Positions 1 to 7,703 of a stretch of 15,100 nt of DNA are shown here, in pieces. Location of the stretch: assembly GCA_015487825.1 (NCBI GenBank), contig WFOZ01000208.1, positions 1-15,100 on the forward strand, given 5' to 3'. Below the pieces are notes generated by a model. The model saw only the letters and a list, made by a program, of their open reading frames with translations. It searched no databases and was not told where the DNA came from. Positions within the stretch are counted from its first letter, which is position 1, and every line of letters starts with the position of its first letter. The stretch comes from Planctomycetaceae bacterium (GTDB taxonomy: Bacteria; Planctomycetota; Planctomycetia; Planctomycetales; Planctomycetaceae). The translations under genes were made by a program, and so were the position numbers.

Positions 1-479
1 GTCTTAACTAATCGGGCTGGCGAAGGAGAGAGTTCTCCTTCGCTGAAAACAGACCCCAGAACAACTTCCCCGTGCAGTGTACCTTCAAATTTCAAATCAA
101 TATTTCCAGTCTCAAATGCCAGCAGAACATCTTCTTCTTTAAAGTAAGCCTGGGTAAGTTTCCATTTTTCCAATTCTCGCATTGGAGCTTTATCAACCAT
201 TCTTATCCCGCGCTGACCGGCTCGCTCAACAATTTGAAGCAGCAGAAGATGTGAGTCGACCGTCTGGTTGCTCAACACAAGTTCCCAGCGGCCTTCCCAG
301 GGGGAATCATCGTTACTGCTTGTTTCCTCAGCCCTTTCTGCTAACTGCGACAGATTTGTATCAGTATTTTCAGAGTCGGAAGAACCTTGTCCACATCCAA
401 CAGCCAGAAACAGAGACAGGCAAAAAACGACGTAACGATATTTATTACCGGTTCGCAAATTTTGAAAAGTGAAGCTCAC
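1..479 (-). CDS. Putative lipoprotein of unknown function (3' end cut by window edge)
   Basis: The minus-strand frame from 479 stays open to the window edge, giving 159 visible codons and no stop. I chose the GTG at 479-477 because a Shine-Dalgarno-like GAGGTG (485-490) lies 5 nt upstream and no ATG occurs before the export signal. The N-terminus has basic residues (RTGNKYRY), a hydrophobic stretch and then the lipobox LAVGC with Cys29. This predicts signal peptidase II processing and lipid anchoring outside the cytoplasm. An acidic, Ser-rich linker follows (about residues 30-58), then a compact domain beginning PWEGRWELVL that alternates beta-like strands with charged loops and ends near SPSPARLVKT at the edge. 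I do not recognise the domain. In planctomycetes such lipoprotein N-termini sometimes precede a thioredoxin-like domain, but none is visible here. The gene is divergent from the small plus-strand ORF at 1179. Confidence 0.75.
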   Translation of the reverse strand, partial: MSFTFQNLRTGNKYRYVVFCLSLFLAVGCGQGSSDSENTDTNLSQLAERAEETSSNDDSPWEGRWELVLSNQTVDSHLLLLQIVERAGQRGIRMVDKAPMRELEKWKLTQAYFKEEDVLLAFETGNIDLKFEGTLHGEVVLGSVFSEGELSPSPARLVK

Positions 480-1178
480 TAAAACACCTCAATCAGATAA
501 ACGAGAACGAAAACAGAAAGTTCCTTTGCCCTATTCTAAGCAACCAACAGTGCGCTGTCTGCCCATGATACTCTACAATTGCTCTTAATCCATTAAACAG
601 AAGCTTGCTTCATCCAATCTGGACAGAGCATGGCTGGCCTGTTTCAATAAAGTGACTAAATGATCATGTTTCAGTGGGAAAGAATTCGTAGAAAATGTTC
701 ATATTCACTGCGAAGTCAGAAAAAAAGTGCTGTTCTATATAGCTAATACCCGGAAGAACTGAAGCAATCCTCTCAGTCCCTACAACAATTAATTTCAAGC
801 CATTTACTGTCAATCTCCTGAGCTTTCGAGGTTTCCCAATGCGGGTATTTCCCCTGCCCTACCGATATCCTCTTACAGGCGGCAACGCCTTCACTCCCAA
901 TTATCGAAAGATGTCGAAAGAGCAGGTAACCTGTCATCGACCCGGCAACACCATAAATAATATAGAGTCAAAATTTCAGGCGAAATTCGAATATTCCAAA
1001 TCGGAATTTTGCTAATTTGTTTTGACGTTTTGATTTTGTGGCTCAGCTGTTTGATGATGATTTATCTTCTGTTAGAAAACGCCATCTTATCGTATTCCTC
1101 ATTTTTTTAGACAGGACAGGCGACAGGCAAAGGCATCAACCCCTGCATCGCCCACCACTGTCTCAGGAGCGCAACATC
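480..1178. other. Gene-poor divergent spacer
   Basis: About 700 nt between the divergent lipoprotein gene and the small plus-strand ORF. No convincing coding frame with a ribosome binding site was found on either strand. It contains the candidate lipoprotein promoter (533-561) and, at 972-1009, overlapping AT-rich palindromes: AATTTC/GAAATT, ATTCGAAT, GAATATTC and a wider AAATTC/GAATTT pair. A perfect TTGACG sits at 1022-1027 but has no good -10 box at proper spacing. Nothing else was recognised. Confidence 0.6.
533..561 (-). promoter_or_regulatory. Candidate sigma70-type promoter for the lipoprotein gene
   Basis: On the minus strand, CAGACA (561-556) is followed after 17 nt by TAGAAT (538-533). 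The -10 box matches the consensus at 5 of 6 positions and the -35 box at 4 of 6. Transcription would start near 527, leaving a leader of about 48 nt before the GTG start at 479. The call rests on motif and position only. Confidence 0.35.
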
Positions 1179-1361
1179 ATGTATCGCGATACGAGTGCTG
1201 CAGTTCAAATCCATTTTCTTGAAGCCTTAAATATTGAACTTCGACGTGAAGCATCTGTAATTTCATCAAGGCAGCAGAACAGTGCACGGCATTATCTGCC
1301 CATGTTTCTTGTGAGCGGGTTCGCCAGTTTTTCTGCCTGGACACTCAGCTGGCTTACGTAA
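1179..1361 (+). CDS. Possible small membrane-associated protein (60 aa)
   Basis: The ATG at 1179 follows AGGAG (1165-1169) at a 9-nt spacing, and the frame closes with TAA at 1359-1361, 20 nt before a strong terminator hairpin. The product starts MYRDTSAAVQ, has a charged middle (about residues 20-38), and ends in a hydrophobic, aromatic segment (about residues 39-60, YLPMFLVSGFASFSAWTLSW) that could be a C-terminal membrane anchor. The same frame stays open back to a GTG at 1038. I prefer the inner ATG because only it has a ribosome binding site, and because the upstream codons look non-coding. No family was recognised. The stretch could instead be the body of a non-coding RNA ending at the hairpin. 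Coding status is uncertain. Confidence 0.35.
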   Translation: MYRDTSAAVQIHFLEALNIELRREASVISSRQQNSARHYLPMFLVSGFASFSAWTLSWLT

Positions 1362-1380
1362 GTTTTTTGAGTTGTATATA

Positions 1381-1423
1381 AAAAAGCTTTAGACGTCCGA
1401 ACTTTGGGCGTCTAAAGCTTTTT
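1381..1423. terminator. Strong bidirectional rho-independent terminator
   Basis: Arms 1381-1398 and 1406-1423 form an 18-bp stem (17 Watson-Crick pairs plus one G-T) around a 7-nt loop, gaacttt. The stem starts with an A-run and ends with a T-run, so it has terminator form when read from either strand. It serves convergent transcription: the small plus-strand ORF ends at 1361, and the minus-strand WD40-cytochrome gene ends at 1544. Confidence 0.85.
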
Positions 1424-1543
1424 GTATTTCCGCCTGTAAAGTCCCAACATACCTTTCTGAAAAAAGATGGAAATTTCCTCTTTGTATCCATTAAAGTTTT
1501 TTGAACTTACAGAATTCTTTCTTAACTGCAAGACAATAAAAAG

Positions 1544-4327
1544 TCACTCGACCGGTTTGATGGAATGTCGAATACTTCCTTTTTTGCCATCCCAGATCCG
1601 CACGACGCCATTTTGACCAGCCCCAATCACCAGCTCTTCTCCCCGTGTTACGGCAACACAGTAGAGGTAGTTTTCTGCACCGCTGAAATTTCGGTAATTA
1701 CGGCCGTTGCCTGCCTGGTAAAGACGCACAATTTTGTCACCACAACTGCTAGCCAGATTGTCACTCGTTCCGATGTATTTCAGGTCGGTAACCTGCTTGC
1801 CAAAATTACTGATCGTCCTTTTTTGAGAACCATTCTGTGTATCCCAGATTTTGATCGTCTTGTCTGCGCTGGCAGAGGCAACGCTCAATCCATCTGCAGC
1901 CCAGGCAACACTTAGAACATGTTCAGTATGCCCTTCAAAAGAACGGGATAACTTTCCGGTTGCAACATCAAATATCTTCACGAATTTATCGGCAGAACCT
2001 GTCAGCAACTGCTTACCATCACGGGAATAACTGACGCTCAGAACAACATCGCTATGTGCCTGGGGAATCTGACGGATCAGTTTACCTGCTTTCCAGTCCC
2101 ATATCATTAGCTCGCCATCACGCGAAGGATCACCACCACCTGTTGCCAGCTGCTTTCCATCAGGAGAAAATGACAAGGAAGTTATACGATTCACGAACCG
2201 GCTGTCAGTGACAGCCAGGTTTCCATCAGCCGAGCCCAGTCGTGAGCGTAACTTCCAGGAAATAGTCATATCGTACAATCCAGCATTTCCGTCTTGGGCA
2301 ACAAAGCAAACACGTTTTTGTGCTAACGGAAGAATCTGAACACAATTCTTTAATTCCGGAAGGCTTTTGGAATTCAATGGTTGACCGGTTGATAAATTCC
2401 AGTCTTCCAGATGTCCCAGTTGGGTCACAATCTGTAGACGCTCGGTATCAACAAACCGGGCACCAACCGCTTTGAGACTGTTTTTCCCTACCTCTGTTTT
2501 AAGAGCCGCAAGAGTAGCTTCAGTAGTTTTCAAAACAGCAGCAGACTGATCGGCTTTTTTTTGGGCCTCTACCTGCTCGGTTTCTCCTTTTTTGAGAGAA
2601 GCTGTTTCAAGACTAATTGTTCGTTTTGCCCGTTTTTCCTTCTCTTGAACGTCGGTGAATGCTTTTTGTTTTTCGTCAAATACTTTTTGGGCAGCATCAA
2701 TCTTTTTCTTTAATTCAGGTGTTTGCTTGGCTGCTGCTGCTATTTCTTTTTTGACGGTATCTAATGCAGATTTTGCATCAGCGAGAGGCTTTTTACTTGC
2801 TTCGAAAGCTTTGGTTATTTCAGCAATGGCTTTTTTCGCTTTTTCCAAAGCGGCTTTACGGTCCGTGACATTTTTCTCTGCTGCTTTGAGTAATGTTTGT
2901 GTATTAGTAGAAAGAGATTTGGCAATGGCAACATTTTCCTCTGCTGTCTTCACTTGCTGTAACAAAGCTGCAGGGTTTTTGAATTCCCGCTCCACTTTCT
3001 TCTGCTCGTTCCAGACAACCACGCGACCTGTTTGATGAATACTTATCAGTCGTTTACGATCCGGCGATAACGCAAATGATTTCACATCAGCACCAACAGA
3101 CCAATCTTTTATCAGACTTTTGGATGTTAAATCCCATTGCGTCACAACTCCATTTACTGAAAGAGAGACCAGACCGGGGGCCGTCCCATCGATGAACTTC
3201 ACTCTGGTGACTGCAGATTTATGTTTTTTCAGTTCTGTCCCTTCAGCTACATAAGTCGGTGCACCTTTGGGGCGATGCCAAATGCGAATCACTCCATCGG
3301 CATGCCCGGCAATAATTTTATTGTCCCAGAGCAAAAGACTTTGCACAGGGCCCGCAACAGCAACGCTGACTGTTTCTTTACTGGGAATATCGATAATACG
3401 AATTTCATTCCCTGTAGCCAGAGCCACTTTTTTCCCTTGCTCATCTACTGAGACTGCTGATACTTGCTTGAGTCCAGAGTCCCATGTCGCTCCCGGTTTC
3501 TCGCCGCCAATAATTACTTTGCCCGTTTGATTCACCAGGCAATAGAATTGATTATTAATGGAAGTTGATGCAGCCAGGATTGCTGTTCCAGCCGATACTG
3601 AGTTCAGCATCCGAGGCTCAGAGCGTTCCCAGATTTTCACAATTCGATATCCTGCTGAGGCAATGTATTTCCCGGAAGGATCAACAGTGACTGCATTTAC
3701 AAAATCGCGATGTGCATATTTTTTTAGTTCCGGATCGATCAATTGCTGGCGATTATTTATGTCGGTCAGAGAAATAATCTCAATTCGGTTGCCGATTCCG
3801 CTGACCACAAAATCTTCGCGAGGTGTCAAAGCGAGAGAGTAAATTGGATGAAGGTTCGCAGCAGGACCGACCCATTTCAGTGGAGTTTTACCGGTGGATG
3901 CCTTTCCTGTTGCGCCTTGTTCAATCCATCGACGCAGCTTCCAGACGTCCTGACCACTCAGTTTGTGAGCATTCATTTTGTTGGGCAACGGGGGCATTAC
4001 CGGTTCTTCAATGCGAGCTGCGACCAGATACAAAAAACTGTCATCCGGTTTTCCGTTGATGATTGAAGGGCCACTGTCGCCACCTGCACGCATTGAGTCC
4101 GGAGATTCCAGGCTTAATTCACCCTCTCTGGTCTTAGCATTATGGCAGGCAATGCAGTTTTTTTTCAAAATGGGAACAATATCCTGAGCATAACTGATTT
4201 TGCGTTCCAGCTTTACTTCAATCGGAGCAATCGGTTGTTCATCAGCTTGCGTGACTGAAGATACCGAAGAAATAACGAACAGGGTAATCAGACAGGTAAT
4301 GTATTTATTCATAATTGAAATTTTCAT
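1544..4327 (-). CDS. Exported planctomycete cytochrome-domain protein with two WD40 blocks and an inserted coiled coil
   Basis: 927 aa. Residues 1-28 form a signal peptide (hydrophobic TCLITLFVIS, likely cleavage after TQA). A planctomycete-type cytochrome c domain follows (about 42-140), with haem motif CIACH at Cys58/Cys61/His62 and a possible axial Met111 in EPVMPP. A first block of WD40-like blades spans about 155-442, then a Lys/Ala/Glu-rich coiled coil of about 160 residues (451-612), then a second WD40 block (about 618-920) with clear SPDGKQLATG, ADKTIKIWD and NGVVRIWD repeats. The family is common in planctomycetes and is thought to act outside the cytoplasm, binding haem and partner proteins; no reaction is established. 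It is the last gene of the three-gene block, 182 nt after the PPC gene. The start is uncertain between Met1 and Met6 because neither has a clear ribosome binding site. The long coil between propeller blocks is unusual. Confidence 0.9.
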   Translation of the reverse strand: MKISIMNKYITCLITLFVISSVSSVTQADEQPIAPIEVKLERKISYAQDIVPILKKNCIACHNAKTREGELSLESPDSMRAGGDSGPSIINGKPDDSFLYLVAARIEEPVMPPLPNKMNAHKLSGQDVWKLRRWIEQGATGKASTGKTPLKWVGPAANLHPIYSLALTPREDFVVSGIGNRIEIISLTDINNRQQLIDPELKKYAHRDFVNAVTVDPSGKYIASAGYRIVKIWERSEPRMLNSVSAGTAILAASTSINNQFYCLVNQTGKVIIGGEKPGATWDSGLKQVSAVSVDEQGKKVALATGNEIRIIDIPSKETVSVAVAGPVQSLLLWDNKIIAGHADGVIRIWHRPKGAPTYVAEGTELKKHKSAVTRVKFIDGTAPGLVSLSVNGVVTQWDLTSKSLIKDWSVGADVKSFALSPDRKRLISIHQTGRVVVWNEQKKVEREFKNPAALLQQVKTAEENVAIAKSLSTNTQTLLKAAEKNVTDRKAALEKAKKAIAEITKAFEASKKPLADAKSALDTVKKEIAAAAKQTPELKKKIDAAQKVFDEKQKAFTDVQEKEKRAKRTISLETASLKKGETEQVEAQKKADQSAAVLKTTEATLAALKTEVGKNSLKAVGARFVDTERLQIVTQLGHLEDWNLSTGQPLNSKSLPELKNCVQILPLAQKRVCFVAQDGNAGLYDMTISWKLRSRLGSADGNLAVTDSRFVNRITSLSFSPDGKQLATGGGDPSRDGELMIWDWKAGKLIRQIPQAHSDVVLSVSYSRDGKQLLTGSADKFVKIFDVATGKLSRSFEGHTEHVLSVAWAADGLSVASASADKTIKIWDTQNGSQKRTISNFGKQVTDLKYIGTSDNLASSCGDKIVRLYQAGNGRNYRNFSGAENYLYCVAVTRGEELVIGAGQNGVVRIWDGKKGSIRHSIKPVE

Positions 4328-4400
4328 CTTACGCGGGCAGGGATCAATCAGCAGGCCAAACGGTGCCAGAAAAAAATAATCAGCAAACAGGAAATCATTT

Positions 4401-4481
4401 CACCATTGCAACAGCACTCTGTGTCGATCCCTCTTTTTTTGTGGGATAAATCATCTGCCACCAGAGTGCAGCAATTTGGTG
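4401..4481. repeat. Interrupted inverted repeat between two genes of the block
   Basis: GCACTCTG (4414-4421) and CAGAGTGC (4462-4469) are an exact inverted pair. Pairing continues outward through TTGC/GCAA and CACCA/TGGTG, giving about 17 bp with small internal loops around a 40-nt loop. It lies in the 182-nt gap between the PPC gene (ends 4510) and the WD40-cytochrome gene (starts 4327). It lacks an immediate T-run, so it is not a classical terminator. It could be an mRNA-stabilising or processing structure that sets the ratio of the two products. Confidence 0.45.
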
Positions 4482-4509
4482 ATAAGAACCTTTCGCCTAT
4501 GTCTTGTTG

Positions 4510-7506
4510 TTATGGAACGGTAATTGTTATTGGAACATCAACACTTAGTTGCTGGGACTCATGCATGATTGTTCCGCGGATTGTACAATACTGATGTTTT
4601 CCGGCAGTCGCATCAGCCGCTGCTGAAACGGTAATCACGGCTGATTTCTGATCCGGCATTAGCATCAATGGCCCGGCACTCAATCCAGTCACCCCCGGAG
4701 GGACGCTCAGAGAAACCGCGACCATACCGGTGACTTTATCTTTTCGAGCCAGTTCAATTTTGATTTCAGTTGTTTTTCCCTTCGCCAAAGAGACTTCTGC
4801 AGGTGATTTCAAACTTATTGTCATTGGAGCAGAGTGCACATAAAATACGAGCCGATCTTCTATTTCCTCGTACTTAACTTTCTTGGCTGCTTGTGCTTTA
4901 CGAACCTGGTCAAGCGTTTTTTTTGATGCTGCAAGCGATTTCTTTACTGCTTCAAATTCAGCACTGGTTTTCTTCACTGTATCCTGAGCGTTTTTTAACT
5001 CGGCAGGCAGGGTGATAACTTTTTGCGATGAAATTTTAATGGCAGCCTGTGCCGTTTCCAGTCCCTTTGCCAGCTTAGTTAACTCAGCTGTCTTTGCGTC
5101 AACCAGCTTCTGCCGGGCAGTTTTCTGTTCCTCGTTTGCACTTTTTGATAGATCATCTTTTAATTTAGCGAGCGATTTTTTTTGAGTATCGATTCGTTTG
5201 GCCAAGTCCTGCTGCTTCTTTTTATCCAGTGCAGCAACCTTATTTGCTTCCGTTAACAATTTAGTTTTATCAGCCTGCTGCTTTTTGGCAATATCGAGAG
5301 CTTTGGTTTTAGCAGCCTGATCAGCCTCAATCTTTTTATGTTCCTGTTCTTTTTTCGCAAGGAGTTGCGGGTTACGTACATAATTGAATTGTGATTCCGA
5401 TTTTAATCGACAGACATGCCAGCCGGTTTTTGCATCCGCTTTGAAAGAAAAACGGACTTTGGCAAGATTCTGATCTTTGGGGATTTCGCCTGCAACAATG
5501 TCAATTTTAGATTTCTTATCGATCCCTTCAGCCTTGATGATCACTTTGTCAGCGAATCCATTGCGGCGAACAATTTCCAGCGGCTGCCAGAGTTGCTCTG
5601 ACTGAGAAACATGAAAAACCATCGGATGGGCAGTCGGGCGTACTTCTGCGGAAAGTTGTTCAGCAACAATCGAAACAACCAGAGAATGCCCCAGTCGCGA
5701 GATGGCTGGGCTGGTCGGCTGTGCCTTCCATGTAACAGTCGCTGCAGTAACATTGACACTCTTGTACTGAGGTAGAATTTGATCGGGATTATTGGCATTA
5801 ACAGCCCTGGCCAGAAAATTTATATCTGCAAACCCGACAGGGGCGTCCGCTGTTGCTCGAAGAATAATCTCTCCGGTAGTGGCGCCAGCAGGAATAATAA
5901 TCGGATTTATCGTGACGCCGGGGGGAGTTTGAGTCGCTTCTATTCGTACCGGTTCTGAAAACCCTTGAACACGATTAATCAAAACCTTGAATGCTGCAGT
6001 TCCCCCCTGACGAAGAACACAGCCTGAAGGCGTATCGGCAGTCAGCGCACCACTCACATTGGGGAGCAACATTGCAACCGCCTGGAAAGATGGTTTGGGA
6101 GGTGAAATTCGCAAACGGTAATAATCGAGGCGTTTATTTCGATTGAGGTGAAACCGGTTTGTGACACTTATCCGATACGTTGCATCGGCAGGAACTTTCA
6201 ACAGGTAGTCGATATCGTCGGTGAGCGTATCGAACACATTTGGATAAAGATTTGTCTTGATATCATCAGGAACAGCTATTGGTTTGATTGCCTGTGCCCC
6301 TTTGGCATCAACGGTAATCTGCTCCAGTTTGATGAACGGATCGAGAGACTGGCCATCGCGTTCAGAAAATATCTGCAACCAGAGTTCTGTCCCCTTTTTA
6401 GCCTGAAACGAGAATTGATCAATATCTCCCGGCTCCAGAAATCGTCCATAAATTTCACAGGGTACAGTCACGCTCTGAGTCTGCTCGTTGGTGTTATTGG
6501 GCTCGTGCTCTGCAATTAATGGCTGCTCGGCCAATGGAATCGAGAGCAAGGAATCTCCAAGGTTGACTGCAGGGATTTTGGCAATCAGGAAACGATTCAA
6601 TGATTGCCTTGGTGAAATAAAACCTGGCAGTGCGGAAGATGCCTGGATCGGATAAGGCTGCAGATTATAGTCTGAAGTAACGATTTGCGGTGCAGCATCT
6701 GATTGCAGATAGAGCCCTTTCACAGTTTGTTGATTCGCCTGTTGCAACACAGGAGGCTCGAAACTGTCAGGGACAATACTGTTCGAAAGACTCAACCGGT
6801 AAGCATAACTGGCGGCACCCCGAAACATAAAGTCGTAAACTTTGATGCGATAGCTTCCTGCGTTGTTAGACAAAAAAATCACGTGAGGATCTTTTCGTTC
6901 AACTTGCCTGCTATAAATGATGCGATGCCCATCGGGCTGATAAATTTCGAGTACCGGAAGCATTAATGAATCGAGAGAGAGAGAATCCAGCCTGACTTCG
7001 TACTTTTTGTTTGCTTCCAGATTGTAAGTAAATTCGTCAATATCGCCACGGGCTTCACACCGGCTGTAAACGACAGAGTTGACTTCACAGGCCATGGGCG
7101 AAAGTTTTACCAGTTCTGCCTCCTGAACTACTTTTGCAGGGTAAGCATCGACACGGAACATTCTTGGGTTGCTTACTCCGTATCGGCTTTGGACACGCAT
7201 CGCATAATATCCAGCCGGAACATCCGCTGCGATTTTAACCGTAAAGCTTTTCGGATTAGTTAATGGATCAGGTTTCCCCTGAAGCTGAATTCCCGGATGA
7301 TTGAAAATGAGATGACTGATTTCGTCCAGATCAGTTCCTTCAACAATACCAATGGTTACTGTTTGTCCGGCTTGTCCACCTGCAGGAAAAATGGAACGCA
7401 ACTGCGCAACAGGAAGTTGCGCCCGGATACAGGATGCAGGAACAATTAGCATCACCAGGCAAGGAATCATTGCCTTTAACAGAAAACAGGTGGGACGAAA
7501 CTTCAT
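4510..7506 (-). CDS. Exported PPC-domain beta-sandwich protein with an inserted coiled coil
   Basis: 998 aa. A signal peptide covers about residues 1-29 (LLKAMIPCLVMLIVPASCIRAQ). An Ig/IPT-like N-terminal domain follows (about 32-120, starting IFPAGGQAGQTVTIG). Two pre-peptidase C-terminal (PPC) type domains come next, recognisable by GDIDEFTYNLEANKKYEVRL (from about 154) and GDIDQFSFQAKKGTELWLQI (from about 360). After these come further beta-sandwich segments (about 480-700), a Lys/Ala/Gln-rich coiled coil (about 712-880), and a C-terminal beta domain (about 885-998). There is no haem motif or recognisable catalytic centre, so it is probably a structural or binding partner. In planctomycetes such proteins are often encoded next to DUF1549/DUF1553 and WD40-cytochrome genes, as here. 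The ATG at 7506 follows AGAGAAG closely, a moderate ribosome binding site. It sits 197 nt after the DUF1549/DUF1553 gene. Confidence 0.88.
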   Translation of the reverse strand: MKFRPTCFLLKAMIPCLVMLIVPASCIRAQLPVAQLRSIFPAGGQAGQTVTIGIVEGTDLDEISHLIFNHPGIQLQGKPDPLTNPKSFTVKIAADVPAGYYAMRVQSRYGVSNPRMFRVDAYPAKVVQEAELVKLSPMACEVNSVVYSRCEARGDIDEFTYNLEANKKYEVRLDSLSLDSLMLPVLEIYQPDGHRIIYSRQVERKDPHVIFLSNNAGSYRIKVYDFMFRGAASYAYRLSLSNSIVPDSFEPPVLQQANQQTVKGLYLQSDAAPQIVTSDYNLQPYPIQASSALPGFISPRQSLNRFLIAKIPAVNLGDSLLSIPLAEQPLIAEHEPNNTNEQTQSVTVPCEIYGRFLEPGDIDQFSFQAKKGTELWLQIFSERDGQSLDPFIKLEQITVDAKGAQAIKPIAVPDDIKTNLYPNVFDTLTDDIDYLLKVPADATYRISVTNRFHLNRNKRLDYYRLRISPPKPSFQAVAMLLPNVSGALTADTPSGCVLRQGGTAAFKVLINRVQGFSEPVRIEATQTPPGVTINPIIIPAGATTGEIILRATADAPVGFADINFLARAVNANNPDQILPQYKSVNVTAATVTWKAQPTSPAISRLGHSLVVSIVAEQLSAEVRPTAHPMVFHVSQSEQLWQPLEIVRRNGFADKVIIKAEGIDKKSKIDIVAGEIPKDQNLAKVRFSFKADAKTGWHVCRLKSESQFNYVRNPQLLAKKEQEHKKIEADQAAKTKALDIAKKQQADKTKLLTEANKVAALDKKKQQDLAKRIDTQKKSLAKLKDDLSKSANEEQKTARQKLVDAKTAELTKLAKGLETAQAAIKISSQKVITLPAELKNAQDTVKKTSAEFEAVKKSLAASKKTLDQVRKAQAAKKVKYEEIEDRLVFYVHSAPMTISLKSPAEVSLAKGKTTEIKIELARKDKVTGMVAVSLSVPPGVTGLSAGPLMLMPDQKSAVITVSAAADATAGKHQYCTIRGTIMHESQQLSVDVPITITVP

Positions 7507-7703
7507 GAGCTTCTCTTTTCAAGGAATGTACAATGCAATCGGGGTAGGAATATCTGCAGGAAACGCCGCGTGGACGATTAAGACTGTTTGAAACAAGTCA
7601 GTACAGTCTGTCCAGCGGTCTCTACTTTTTTATTCAGGTATTTTTTTATATTGATCGATTTATAAACATCTCTCTTTTTTCATAGAGGTTTGCTCAGGCA
7701 GCA

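Noticed and set aside
72..472. Two overlapping plus-strand open frames
   Set aside because: They are antisense to the lipoprotein gene, which has a ribosome binding site, signal peptide and lipobox on the minus strand.
1038..1178. N-terminal extension of the small ORF from GTG 1038
   Set aside because: No ribosome binding site precedes the GTG, while AGGAG precedes the inner ATG at 1179; the extension looks like non-coding sequence.
7581..7609. Inverted repeat AGACTGT/ACAGTCT in the gap after the DUF1549/DUF1553 gene
   Set aside because: Only 7 bp with a 15-nt loop and no T-run on either side; could easily be chance.
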